Source: Acetobacteraceae bacterium (GTDB lineage: Bacteria; Pseudomonadota; Alphaproteobacteria; Acetobacterales; Acetobacteraceae). From it: DNA of 64,000 nt. Shown here piece after piece: positions 38,522-47,280 of this stretch. Position 1 is the first letter of the stretch. Each line of letters starts with the position of its first letter. The stretch spans positions 1-64,000 of the forward strand of contig PLSD01000032.1 of the NCBI GenBank assembly GCA_003164135.1, read 5' to 3'. The notes under the pieces are model-generated. The model had not been told where the DNA came from and ran no database searches. It worked only from the letters and a program-made list of their open reading frames with translations. Made by a program: the position numbers and the translations under genes.

Positions 38522-38804
38522 ATCTGTTACAATAGACGGTTTCCGCTGGATTGGGCAGGGGATGTTGCAATATGTGACAATTCACCCAGGGGGCAAAAAA
38601 ATCCTTGCGTTGGGGGGGCGTTCGCCCTATTTCCAGCCTCACGCAGCAACGCACGTGCCTCTGCCGGTCTCTTCATAAGAATCGGTTACGCAACGACGTC
38701 AAGCGTTCTGGCAGCACTACCGGGGCAACCCGAAAGTGGCTGGTTCGTTGGACCGTTTCGCAACCACGCCCGCCGCCTTTACCAGGCGGGCCTTCATATG
38801 AAAG
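38522..38804 (+). ncRNA. candidate speF-type leader of ornithine decarboxylase
   Basis: The 283 bp before the ornithine decarboxylase start hold no gene but are G/C-structured. They include GCCCGCC-N10-GGCGGGC (38768-38791) close to the start codon. An Rfam-described speF leader RNA is known upstream of alphaproteobacterial ornithine decarboxylases, so position and structure fit. The sequence was not compared with the family model. The promoter for the two-component operon, facing the other way, must also lie here. Confidence 0.35.
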
Positions 38805-39938
38805 GTGACTGCGGTGAACCCCAAAATCGCATCATTTCTTGAATCTTCCGCCCTGGCCACGCCATGCCTGGTGCTGGACCTCGATACAGTGGCGCAGAAC
38901 TACGAATCCCTGCGCGCAGCCTTGCCCGCGGCCAAAATCTACTACGCCGTAAAAGCCAACCCCGCACCGCAAATCTTGCGCCTGCTGGTGGGAAAAGGCT
39001 CGTGCTTCGACGCCGCCAGCCTGCCCGAAATCGAGGCCTGCCTGTCCGCCGGTGCCCGCGCGGAGTCCATCAGCTACGGCAACACGGTCAAAAAACCCTC
39101 CGCCATCGCTGCCGCCCATGCGCACGGCGTGCCGCTGTTCGCCTTCGATTCCATCGAGGAGCTGGAGAAAATCGCCCGCCACGCCCCCGGCGCGAAGGTG
39201 TATTGCCGCATCGCCGTCAACAACGTCGGCGCCGACTGGCCGCTGTCCAAAAAATTCGGCACCAGCATCGCCCGCGCGAAGGAGCTGATGCTCACCGCCC
39301 CCCGCCTCGGCCTGCAACCGCACGGCCTGTCCTTCCACGTCGGCAGCCAGCAAACCGCCACCCCGGCGTACGAGATGGCCATCGCCGAAGTCGCCCTGCT
39401 GTTCACCGACCTCAAAAACCACGGCCTGGAGCTTAAAATGCTCAACCTCGGCGGCGGCTTCCCGATCCGCTACCGCGATGACGTGCCCGAGACCAACACC
39501 TTCGGCACCGCCATCATGAACGCCATGACCGAGCATTTCGGCAACGACCTGCCGGACATGTTCATCGAACCCGGCCGCGCCATGGTCGGCAATGCCGGCG
39601 TCGTGGTCTCCGAGGTCGTGCTGGTCTGCCAGCGCATGGCCGAGGACGAGCGCCGCTGGGTCTACCTCGACATCGGCCGCTACGGCGGCCTGGCCGAGAC
39701 CGAGGGCGAGGCCATCCGCTACCGCATCACCGCGGGCTCGGGCATTACCGGCCCCGTGGTGCTGGCTGGCCCCAGTTGCGACGGCGTGGACGTGATGTAC
39801 GAAAAAACCCCCTACCGCCTGCCGCTTTCCCTAAACGCGGGCGACCACGTGCTCATCCACGACACCGGCGCCTACGTCACCAGCTACGCCAGCCAGAATT
39901 TCAACGGTTTCACCCCACTGGCCGAGCACTACATCTAA
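38805..39938 (+). CDS. ornithine/lysine decarboxylase (PLP, alanine-racemase fold)
   Basis: Encodes 377 residues from GTG 38805; GTG 38814 (MNPKIASFL) is as likely because an AAGGTGA site sits at better spacing for it. The group IV decarboxylase motifs are present: PLP lysine in IYYAVKANP, HVGSQ, GGGFP, EPGRAMVG and the active-site Cys in GPSCDGVDVMY. It decarboxylates ornithine (possibly also lysine) to putrescine in polyamine synthesis. A hairpin terminator follows the stop codon. Confidence 0.92.
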   Translation: MTAVNPKIASFLESSALATPCLVLDLDTVAQNYESLRAALPAAKIYYAVKANPAPQILRLLVGKGSCFDAASLPEIEACLSAGARAESISYGNTVKKPSAIAAAHAHGVPLFAFDSIEELEKIARHAPGAKVYCRIAVNNVGADWPLSKKFGTSIARAKELMLTAPRLGLQPHGLSFHVGSQQTATPAYEMAIAEVALLFTDLKNHGLELKMLNLGGGFPIRYRDDVPETNTFGTAIMNAMTEHFGNDLPDMFIEPGRAMVGNAGVVVSEVVLVCQRMAEDERRWVYLDIGRYGGLAETEGEAIRYRITAGSGITGPVVLAGPSCDGVDVMYEKTPYRLPLSLNAGDHVLIHDTGAYVTSYASQNFNGFTPLAEHYI

Positions 39939-39946
39939 CGTCCACC

Positions 39947-39980
39947 GGGATGCCCGCGCAGCCGGGCATCCCTATTATTG
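39947..39980 (+). terminator. terminator after ornithine decarboxylase
   Basis: A 10-bp perfect stem GGGATGCCCG / CGGGCATCCC with a 6-base loop lies 9 bp after the stop codon and is followed by TATTATTG, a weak T tract. Confidence 0.68.
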
Positions 39981-40053
39981 CGGAATTATCACATCCTCGC
40001 GGTTTATTTCCCCCCCAAACCGCTCTAAGTCTCGCCTATCAAGGGAGACGCAC

Positions 40054-40755
40054 ATGCACGAGATCAAATTGAAGGCCGCGGACGGTTCAGGCGAATTTTC
40101 CGCATTCGTATACGCCCCGGTGTCGGAAGACACCTGCGGCTCAGTGGTGGTCATCCAGGAAATCTTCGGCGTTAACGACTCACTGCGCGCCACCTGCCAA
40201 AGCCTCGCCGACATGGGCTTCATCGCCATCGCGCCGGATTTGTTCTGGCGCCAGGAACCCGGCGTCAACATTTCCGACAAATCCGAAGCCGAGTGGAAAA
40301 AAGCATTCGCCCTGATGAACGGGTTCGACCAGGACAAGGGCGTTGAGGATCTCAAAGTCACCCTCGCCGCCGCCCGCACCCTCCCCGGCGCCAACGGCAT
40401 CGCCGGCACGCTCGGCTTCTGCCTCGGCGGCCGCCTCGCGGTCATGATGGCCACCCGCTCCGACGCCGACGTCAACGTCTCCTACTACGGCGTCGGCATC
40501 GACAATCTGGTCCCCGAGTTCGACAAAATCGAAGCCCCGCTCATGCTGCACATCGCCGAGCAGGACGAATATTTGACCGAGGAAGCCGTGGAGAAAATCC
40601 TCGACGGCGTCGAGGAAAGCGACTGGATCGACGCCTTCATCTACCCCGGCGTCCAGCACGCCTTCGCCCGCGTCGGCGGCGTGCATTTTGACGCCCGTGC
40701 GGCCACCATCGCCAACGGCCGCACGGCGGAAATCCTCGCCGAGCTGCTGGAGTAA
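40054..40755 (+). CDS. dienelactone hydrolase family protein
   Basis: Encodes 233 residues, an alpha/beta hydrolase of the DLH family with Cys nucleophile in GFCLGGR, Asp in AEQDEYLT and His in GVQHAF. VVVIQEIFGVNDSLRATCQSLADMGFIAIAPDLFWR is the family N-terminal block. The family cleaves dienelactones in aromatic degradation, but distant members act on other esters, and no aromatic catabolic genes are near. The following gene starts 3 bp after its stop. Confidence 0.9.
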   Translation: MHEIKLKAADGSGEFSAFVYAPVSEDTCGSVVVIQEIFGVNDSLRATCQSLADMGFIAIAPDLFWRQEPGVNISDKSEAEWKKAFALMNGFDQDKGVEDLKVTLAAARTLPGANGIAGTLGFCLGGRLAVMMATRSDADVNVSYYGVGIDNLVPEFDKIEAPLMLHIAEQDEYLTEEAVEKILDGVEESDWIDAFIYPGVQHAFARVGGVHFDARAATIANGRTAEILAELLE

Positions 40756-40757
40756 TC

Positions 40758-41918
40758 TTGCACCGCCGGAACCTCCTAACTTACGCCGGTGCGAGTCTCC
40801 TCGCACCGGCGTTTGCATTTGCAGCCGACCTCGCCTCCGGCTGCGTCGAAGCCATCCGCGGCCAGCTCGCCGCCCTGCCGGACGGCCCGGTGCTGCTCAA
40901 CAGCTACCTCGTCAACACCGGCCCGGATGCAACAAACTTTGACATGACCCAGGCCAACGCCGCCTACGTCTATGACAACGCCCTGGCCGGGCTACTGCTA
41001 CTCGCCGCCGGCCACCGCGACGAGGCGCAACGCCTCGCCGATGCCCTCGCCCTCGCCCAATCCCACGACCGTTATTATTCTGACGCCCGCCTGCGCAACG
41101 CCTACCAGGCCGGCGCCATGGCCCCCCCCGCCAAACTCCCCGGCTGGTGGGACACCACCGCAAACCATTGGGTCGAAGACCCCTACCAGGCTGGCTCCCA
41201 AACCGGCCCCATCGCCTGGGCCATGCTGCTCTGGTCCGCCCTGGGCATGAAATCCCCCGCCGACGACGCGGCCGACTTCCTCGACGACCGCCTGCGCGCC
41301 CCCACCGGCTATTACGGCGGCTTTTACGGTTTTGAGCCCCACCCCCTCAAACTGCTCTGGCAAAGCACCGAGCAAAACACTGACCTTGCCGTAGCCTTCA
41401 CCAAACTAACCCGCACCGAGGACGCCGCCCACGCCAAAGCATTCGTTGCCGCCATGCTGGACCAAAACGCCAGCCCCATCTTCGCCACCGGCACCACGCC
41501 GGACGGCGCCACCAACCACCTCGCCGCCGCGGACGCCGGCATCTGGCCCTATCTCGCCGGGCTTGCCACGCCCGCCGCCGCGCTGGCCGCCATCACCGCC
41601 CTGCAACGCGGCCCCGGCATCGGCTTCTCCGGCGCCAGCCAGAGCATCTGGCTGGAAGGCACCGCCTTCGCCGCCCTGGCGCTACAACAAATGCAAAACC
41701 CCCTGGCCGCAACCTTCACCGCCACCCTGGCGCAAAACATCTCGCCGGAAGGCTACGTCTACGCCACCATCGCCCCGCAACTCTCCACCGGCCTCACCAC
41801 CGGCCCCTCCCTGCAAAAAAACCTCCCCGAACAACCTTTCAATTATTTCCGCCGCCCCGCGCTAAGCGCCACCGCCTGGACCGGCCTGGCAGCACTTGGC
41901 GTCAACCCCCTGGCCTGA
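40758..41918 (+). CDS. secreted (alpha/alpha) toroid, glycosidase-like protein
   Basis: Encodes 386 residues from a TTG start 3 bp after the preceding stop. The N-terminus MHRRNLLTYAGASLLAPAFA is a signal peptide with a twin-Arg look. The rest is regular helices of about 45 residues (VYDNALAGLLLLAAGHRDEAQ, GPIAWAMLLWSALG, AGIWPYLAGLA, AFAALALQQMQ), as in six-hairpin glycosidases, with aromatic-rich segments (PGWWDTTANHW, GYYGGFYGFEP). No catalytic residues can be assigned. It may act on a polysaccharide in the periplasm. Confidence 0.62.
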   Translation: MHRRNLLTYAGASLLAPAFAFAADLASGCVEAIRGQLAALPDGPVLLNSYLVNTGPDATNFDMTQANAAYVYDNALAGLLLLAAGHRDEAQRLADALALAQSHDRYYSDARLRNAYQAGAMAPPAKLPGWWDTTANHWVEDPYQAGSQTGPIAWAMLLWSALGMKSPADDAADFLDDRLRAPTGYYGGFYGFEPHPLKLLWQSTEQNTDLAVAFTKLTRTEDAAHAKAFVAAMLDQNASPIFATGTTPDGATNHLAAADAGIWPYLAGLATPAAALAAITALQRGPGIGFSGASQSIWLEGTAFAALALQQMQNPLAATFTATLAQNISPEGYVYATIAPQLSTGLTTGPSLQKNLPEQPFNYFRRPALSATAWTGLAALGVNPLA

Positions 41919-42082
41919 AACCACGGCCATTATCGCCGCACCTGTTAACGCAACGTCAACCATTCCCGCCTACACCACGAGTCCGGGACAAAAACTGCCA
42001 GGCACCACAACGCAAAATGCGATTTTTTGGGTAACTGTCATCGCACAAACTAACTACCATCGTACAAGCAGGGTCATGCAAA

Positions 42083-43306
42083 ATGTCGGAGCATCAATTT
42101 TTTCTCGGGCGGCAGGCTATCGTCGGCCGCCGGGATGAACTGATAGCCTACGAGTTACTGTTCCGTAGCAGCCAGGCCAACGCTGCTTTCATTGTGGACG
42201 ATGTCGCCGCCAGCGCCGCCGTCATTCAACACCTGTTCGTCAGCCTTGGCATCGGCGCCGCACTCGGCGGCAAGCGCGGGTTTATCAATGTGTCGGAACA
42301 CCTGCTGCTGGACGACAGCATCGAACTCCTGCCGCCGGACCAGGTGGTGCTCGAAATTCTCGAAACCGTGCCCCTCACCCCCAACATCATCGCGCGCTGC
42401 AAGGTATTGAAAGACGCAGGCTACGCCCTCGCCTTCGACGACATCACGCAAATCACGCAAGCCCACGAACCTCTGTTGCCGCTCATTGACGTGGTAAAAC
42501 TTGACGTCCTGGCCATGCAACCGGCTCAGATCGAGGCAACCGTGCGCGCACTCAAACCCTACAAACTCAAGCTCCTGGCTGAAAAAATAGATACGCCGGA
42601 GCAATTCAACTTCTGCCTCGGCCTCGATTTTGATCTGTTCCAGGGCTATTTTTTTGCCAAACCCGTCATCCTCTCCGGCTACAGCATGCAGCCCTCCGCC
42701 CTGGTCCTGCTCAACCTGCTCGGCCTGCTCGCCGCCGATGCCGAAATCCAGGAAATCGAAAACGTCCTGAAGCAGGCACCAGATTTAACCATGCACCTGC
42801 TGAAAATGGTCAACTCCGCGGCCTTCAACCTGGCGCGCAAAATCTCCAGCGTACGCAGCGCCATCGCCATGCTCGGCCGCATCCAGCTCACCCGCCTGGT
42901 CCAGATCATGCTGTTCTCGCAACAGAGCAACGGCCGCAGCGCCACCAACCCGCTACTGCAAACCGCCGTCATCCGCGGCCGCATGATGGAAGGCCTCGCC
43001 GGCCTGCTCGGCTGCGCACCGTTACGCAACCGCGCCTTCATGGTCGGCGTTCTCAGCCTGGCCGGCACGCTGTTTCACCAGCCTTTGGCGCAACTCCTGG
43101 AATCCATCAACCTGGAAGCCTCCATCCGGGAAGCCCTGCTCAACAGCGCAGGCCAGCTCGGCACCATGCTGCAAATGATCGAAGCCAGCGAACGCCCCGG
43201 CGACGACGAGACCGCCCAACTACTAACCACCCTGGACCTAAAAAACCTCGACGCCTTCAACCGCCTCCACACCGAAGCCCTCACCTGGGCCAGCCAGTTC
43301 GTCTAG
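42083..43306 (+). CDS. degenerate EAL plus HDOD signalling protein
   Basis: Encodes 407 residues. The N-terminal half (about 1-205) is EAL-like: FFLGRQAIVGRRDELIAYELLFR, VVLEILETVPL, FDDI, VKLDVLAM, AEKIDTPEQF and LFQGYFFAKP. Residues needed for c-di-GMP cleavage are largely replaced (YELL for EAL, FDDI for DDFG, AEKIDT for EGVET), so it is probably not an active phosphodiesterase. The C-terminal half is an HDOD domain (LLKMVNSAAFNL, SSVRSAIAMLGRIQLTRLV). This YuxH-type pair occurs in signalling or pilus-related regulators. Confidence 0.88.
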   Translation: MSEHQFFLGRQAIVGRRDELIAYELLFRSSQANAAFIVDDVAASAAVIQHLFVSLGIGAALGGKRGFINVSEHLLLDDSIELLPPDQVVLEILETVPLTPNIIARCKVLKDAGYALAFDDITQITQAHEPLLPLIDVVKLDVLAMQPAQIEATVRALKPYKLKLLAEKIDTPEQFNFCLGLDFDLFQGYFFAKPVILSGYSMQPSALVLLNLLGLLAADAEIQEIENVLKQAPDLTMHLLKMVNSAAFNLARKISSVRSAIAMLGRIQLTRLVQIMLFSQQSNGRSATNPLLQTAVIRGRMMEGLAGLLGCAPLRNRAFMVGVLSLAGTLFHQPLAQLLESINLEASIREALLNSAGQLGTMLQMIEASERPGDDETAQLLTTLDLKNLDAFNRLHTEALTWASQFV

Positions 43307-43526
43307 CTCCCATCAGCCGGCGGTGAGCCATTTTGAAATTCTGGCTTGGGTGGAAAGCAGCCGGTCAGGTTTCTGGTAATGCTGATTCGAAATTGGACAT
43401 TCGGTCCGACGGCAGTTTTAGCCGGGGTGGACGCCGGTCGAGGTGCATTAATTTCGCCCCGAGTACTCCTTCGGATCAAAAGTGAGACATCAAGAACAGC
43501 TACCGATCAGGAGCTTGTTATCCGAA

Positions 43527-43535
43527 TGGTATAAT
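43527..43535 (+). promoter_or_regulatory. extended -10 promoter of the HEPN-like gene
   Basis: TGGTATAAT is a perfect TG-n-TATAAT extended -10. With no good -35, it would start transcription near 43542, only about 12 bp before ATG 43554, giving an almost leaderless message. Confidence 0.45.
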
Positions 43536-43553
43536 GCGAATCTGTTAGTCGAC

Positions 43554-44492
43554 ATGGCCGATCCAGGAAACATAAACAGCCGCCCTACAGTCAGAACCTT
43601 TGCCCCCGAGCTTTGGGGAGAGGTTGACGCGTTTGTGGCATTACATAGTAGCACATATAAATTTGAGGAGCGTGAAAAGCGCGCCTTGGGCGGGGTTGTG
43701 CGTCATTTCGAAAAAGCTGGAATTTTTCGAGACAAGGCAGCCCGGTCAATCGACGCATTAACTATCGAACAAGCCGATATGAATCGACGGGGCTACAGCG
43801 CGGCCATTCAAGGTCGAGAGACAGCGCAAGACATCGAAGCCGCAATTTCAGAGCTTTATTCTTGCCTGGATTGCACGGCAAAGACGGTGCGAGCCATCTA
43901 CCGTAAAGATTCACGAGGTTTTAAGGATTCTACAAGTTTCCTTTTCACAAGCGCTGAGAAGATTACGGGTGAATTCCCAGCCTACTTGAAAGACCTTTTC
44001 GTGACCGCTGGGTGGGAAAAGCCGCTCCGGCATATACGGGATGAGCTTGCTCACTATGGAACCGGTCACTGCGATCTGACCCGCAACGACAACTCTACAA
44101 TTCGATATCTACATCTAGGGATAAAATTTGACGGGGCACCGTTGGAAATTCAGGATGTAATAGCGTGGTTCGACGCGCAGAAGGACAAGGTAAACGCATT
44201 CCTTGGCGCAGTTTTTCGTTTTCTCAGGAGCACGCTGAAGTCAGGAGCGATAACTACGGTCTGCGGAATGGTAGACGGAAGAATGCTTGTTCGGGAATTG
44301 GACCCATCAGAGAACCCGATTACCTTCCAGAGCGGCAAATGCATTGCGGTCCAGTGGATCGAAAATCCGGAGCTGCCGACGTGTCCTTTCATTATGACGT
44401 GCGGAGCATATCGCCGAGCACGCCCTGGGATCGATCCCGCCACAGTGCTTGCCTCAAAACTCAATCCGGAGCCTTGGGCACCGACTGCCTAA
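43554..44492 (+). CDS. HEPN-like protein of unknown function in an AT-rich islet
   Basis: From ATG 43554 encodes 312 residues (GTG 43482 would add 24, but would precede the likely promoter). It is mostly helical. The middle region has HIRDELAHYGTGHCDL, which contains R-x4-H (RDELAH), the core of HEPN ribonuclease and toxin domains, following FTSAEKITGEFPAYLKDLF. The C-terminal part is beta-rich with Cys (TTVCGMVDGR, CPFIMTCGAY). GC and codon use are clearly lower than in the flanks. Neighbours are unrelated housekeeping or signalling genes, so it is an orphan. A role in RNA cleavage or defence is inference only. Confidence 0.6.
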   Translation: MADPGNINSRPTVRTFAPELWGEVDAFVALHSSTYKFEEREKRALGGVVRHFEKAGIFRDKAARSIDALTIEQADMNRRGYSAAIQGRETAQDIEAAISELYSCLDCTAKTVRAIYRKDSRGFKDSTSFLFTSAEKITGEFPAYLKDLFVTAGWEKPLRHIRDELAHYGTGHCDLTRNDNSTIRYLHLGIKFDGAPLEIQDVIAWFDAQKDKVNAFLGAVFRFLRSTLKSGAITTVCGMVDGRMLVRELDPSENPITFQSGKCIAVQWIENPELPTCPFIMTCGAYRRARPGIDPATVLASKLNPEPWAPTA

Positions 44493-44670
44493 GATCAGAA
44501 CTTTGATTAGTCCGATCCTGACCTGGCAAAGCAGCCGCTTCCGGGAATGACCATGCCCCCGATGAACGTCCTGGATGGCTCGAAACCGGAAATCGCGATT
44601 ACCCAGCCAAAACGCCCAAAATTTAATCGATCACCCCGAAAACCCAGCCATTCCCCTCAAAAAATAGGCG

Positions 44671-44787
44671 TTTTCGTTGTTTTTCCGACACAAACCCGCA
44701 CAAATTGGGGTGCAAGCAAAAAATTCTACCGCACTAACAACGTGTTATAACCACTTCCTCACAAGTGCTCCACGTGGAACACCCCCA
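44671..44787. repeat. parS-containing conserved intergenic block, copy B
   Basis: Second copy of the block at 24551-24667, same orientation, ungapped over at least 100 bp. It lies between the HEPN-like gene and the convergent ABC-F gene and ends 6 bp before the ABC-F stop. The dyad TAAC-N5-GTTA at 44735-44747 is conserved. A short frame (44547-44750) running into it has no coding character. Confidence 0.8.
44766..44781. promoter_or_regulatory. parS-like centromere site B
   Basis: TGCTCCACGTGGAACA matches the palindromic parS form TGTTCCACGTGGAACA at 15 of 16 positions. It is the better of the two sites. Confidence 0.68.
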
Positions 44788-44792
44788 CACCG

Positions 44793-46676
44793 TTAAATCG
44801 CCGCTTCCAATGCTGATGAAGCCTCCAGCCAAGCCTGCTCCGCCACCCCCGTCTCGCGCTTGATCGCGGCAATCCGCTGGTTGATATACGCCAGATCCTT
44901 CGCCTTCCCCGCCGAATAAATCCCAGGGTCCGCCAGCTTCTTTTCCAACAAATCCTTCTCCGCGGTCAGCTTGGCAATGCGCAGCTCCGCATCCTTCACC
45001 GCCTGGCGCAATGGCGCCGTCTTGCTCCGCGCCTCGGCGCGTTCCTTCTTGCCCTCGGCCCGGTCGTTCTTGCGCGAGTTATCGCGCGAGCCGCCACCGC
45101 TGCTCGTGCTGCCTTCCGTCACGCTGGCAGCGTAGGAGGCCAGATCGCCATCCAGCGCCGTCACCTTGCCGTTTGCCACCAGCAACAGCCGGTCCGCCAC
45201 CAAATCCACCAAATACGGATCATGCGAAATCAGCACCACCGCGCCCTCAAAATCCGCCAGTGCCCGCACCAGCGCATCGCGCGCGTCAATGTCCAGATGG
45301 TTCGTCGGCTCATCCAAAATCAGCAGATGCGGCGCATCCCGCGTCGCCAGCGCCAGCAACAACCGCGCCTTCTCGCCACCTGACATCGCGGAGACTTTGG
45401 TATTCACCCTGTCCGCATCCAACCCAAACCGCGCCGCCTGCGCCCGCACCTGCGGCGGCGTCGCTTTTGGCAGAGCGCGGGAGAGATGCTCATACGGCGT
45501 CTCGGTCATCACCAGGTCGTCCTCCTGGTGCTGCGCAAAATACCCCACGCGCAAATTCCCGGTGCGGAACTGCCGCCCGCTCAGCGGCTCCAGCCGTCCC
45601 GCCAGCAGCTTCGCCAGCGTGGATTTGCCGTTGCCGTTGGTCCCCAGCAGCGCAATGCGGTCTTCCATATCAATGCGCAGCGAAACGCCTTTCAGCACCG
45701 CCTTGCCGTCGTAGCCGATATCCACATTGTCCAAACTCAGCATCGGCGGCGCCAGCTTGTTCGGCTCGGGGAAGGAGAAGCGGGTCACCCGGTCCTCCAC
45801 GACCGACTCAATCTGCGGCATCCGCTCCAGCGCCTTAATCCGGCTCTGCGCCTGCTTGGCTTTGGCGGCCGACGCACGGAAGCGGTCGACGAATTTCTGC
45901 ATATGCGCGCGCTGGTCGGCGGCTTTTTCCGCGGCACGGCCCAGTTGCAGGGCTTTTTCGGTCTTAATGCGCACAAACTCGGCAAACCCGCCCGGCGTCA
46001 CCGTCAGCTTGCCGCCGTCCAGATGCGCAATCGCCTCCACCGCGCGGTCCAGCAACTGCCGGTCATGGCTCACCAGCAGCACCGCACCGGGGAATTTGCT
46101 CAAATACTGTTCCAGCCAGAGTGTTGCCTCCAAATCCAGATGGTTGGTCGGCTCATCGAGCAGCAACAGGTCCGGTGCCGAAAACAGCACCGCCGCCAGC
46201 GCCACGCGCATGCGCCAGCCACCGGAGAAGCTGCTCATCGGCCGGCTCTGCCATTCCGTGGAGAACCCCAGGCCCGACAAAATCGCCGCCGCCCGCGCCG
46301 GGGCCGCATCGGCTTCAATCGTCAACAAACGGTCATGGATTTCGGCAATCCGGTGCGGGTCCACCTCGTGGTGCTCAACCTCCTCCATCAGCGCCGTGCG
46401 CTCGGTATCGGCCTTCAGCACCACTTCCAGCGGCGTCACATCGCCCCCCGGAGCCTCCTGCGCCACATAACCCAGCCTTACCCGCTGGCCAAAGCGAATA
46501 CTCCCGCCATCGGGCTGCAGCTCCCCTGCGATCAGCTTCAGCAGCGTGGACTTGCCCGCCCCGTTGCGGCCGATCAGGCCAATGCGGCGGCCAGGGTCCA
46601 CCAAAAGGTTGGCGCGGTCCAATAGGGCGCGGCCGGCAATACTGTAGGACAGGTTCTCTAAACTTAAAACGCTCAT
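44793..46676 (-). CDS. ABC-F family ATPase (YheS/Uup-like)
   Basis: Encodes 627 residues. There are two ABC domains without membrane segments: [14 protein letters not shown] with [14 protein letters not shown] and [12 protein letters not shown], then [14 protein letters not shown] with [15 protein letters not shown] and [12 protein letters not shown]. The inter-domain linker (about 225-300) is the P-site tRNA interaction motif region, and a C-terminal coiled coil ([30 protein letters not shown]) is present. ABC-F proteins act on ribosomes during stalled or difficult translation. The first signature has GGW instead of GGQ/E, common in this subgroup. Single-gene unit. Confidence 0.94.
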   Translation of the reverse strand: MSVLSLENLSYSIAGRALLDRANLLVDPGRRIGLIGRNGAGKSTLLKLIAGELQPDGGSIRFGQRVRLGYVAQEAPGGDVTPLEVVLKADTERTALMEEVEHHEVDPHRIAEIHDRLLTIEADAAPARAAAILSGLGFSTEWQSRPMSSFSGGWRMRVALAAVLFSAPDLLLLDEPTNHLDLEATLWLEQYLSKFPGAVLLVSHDRQLLDRAVEAIAHLDGGKLTVTPGGFAEFVRIKTEKALQLGRAAEKAADQRAHMQKFVDRFRASAAKAKQAQSRIKALERMPQIESVVEDRVTRFSFPEPNKLAPPMLSLDNVDIGYDGKAVLKGVSLRIDMEDRIALLGTNGNGKSTLAKLLAGRLEPLSGRQFRTGNLRVGYFAQHQEDDLVMTETPYEHLSRALPKATPPQVRAQAARFGLDADRVNTKVSAMSGGEKARLLLALATRDAPHLLILDEPTNHLDIDARDALVRALADFEGAVVLISHDPYLVDLVADRLLLVANGKVTALDGDLASYAASVTEGSTSSGGGSRDNSRKNDRAEGKKERAEARSKTAPLRQAVKDAELRIAKLTAEKDLLEKKLADPGIYSAGKAKDLAYINQRIAAIKRETGVAEQAWLEASSALEAAI

Positions 46677-46783
46677 GCGCCCCCTCTACAGCGCGCCAGA
46701 GGGCTTGCACACCCTGCAAGGCTTGCGGAGCCTGGCTTGCCCCGCTATTCCCCGGCCACAATCACTTAAAGGCACCTAGTATC

Positions 46784-47206
46784 ATGGCAATCGAACGCAC
46801 CCTCTCCATTATCAAACCCGACGCGACCCGCCGCAACCTGACCGGCAAGATCAACAACAAGTTCGAGGAAGCCGGCCTGCGCATTATCGCCACCCGCCGC
46901 CTGCAGCTCACCCAGGCCCAGGCCGAGGCGTTCTACGCCGTCCACTCGCACCGCCCGTTCTATGGCGACCTGGTCAGCTTCATGATCTCCGGCCCGGTTG
47001 TGGCGCAGGTGCTGGAAGGCGAGAGCGCCATTGTGCAGAACCGCGACATCATGGGCGCCACCGACCCGAAGAAGGCCGACGCGGGCACCATCCGCGCCGA
47101 TTTCGCTGAGTCGATCGAAGCCAACTCCGTGCATGGCTCCGACAGCCCGGAAGCCGCCGCGCAGGAAATCTCCTTTTTCTTCGCCGGCATCGACATCACC
47201 GCTTAA
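46784..47206 (+). CDS. ndk: nucleoside diphosphate kinase
   Basis: Encodes 140 residues from [18 protein letters not shown]. The active site is intact: KPDA, the phosphohistidine in [12 protein letters not shown] and [21 protein letters not shown]. It balances nucleoside triphosphate pools. The upstream reading frame is only an open shadow of the ABC-F gene. The convergent neighbour glmU ends 74 bp away, and a GC-rich hairpin (GCAGGGGG / CCCCCCTGC, about 47219-47243) lies in the gap, without a T tract. Confidence 0.97.
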   Translation: MAIERTLSIIKPDATRRNLTGKINNKFEEAGLRIIATRRLQLTQAQAEAFYAVHSHRPFYGDLVSFMISGPVVAQVLEGESAIVQNRDIMGATDPKKADAGTIRADFAESIEANSVHGSDSPEAAAQEISFFFAGIDITA

Positions 47207-47280
47207 GTTTTGTGCCTTTGCAGGGGGTTAACGCCCCCCCTGCCGCCGGTTATCACCAGTTTTTTGCGCCGCGGCGCCCG

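Noticed and set aside
43327-43480. Insertion-sequence remnant upstream of the HEPN-like gene
   Set aside because: No transposase frame or terminal inverted repeat could be found; only a 10-bp direct repeat is seen, which may be chance.
44547-44750. 67-codon frame in the gap before the ABC-F gene
   Set aside because: Lys/Pro/Ser-rich with no ribosome site or motif, and it runs into the conserved parS block.
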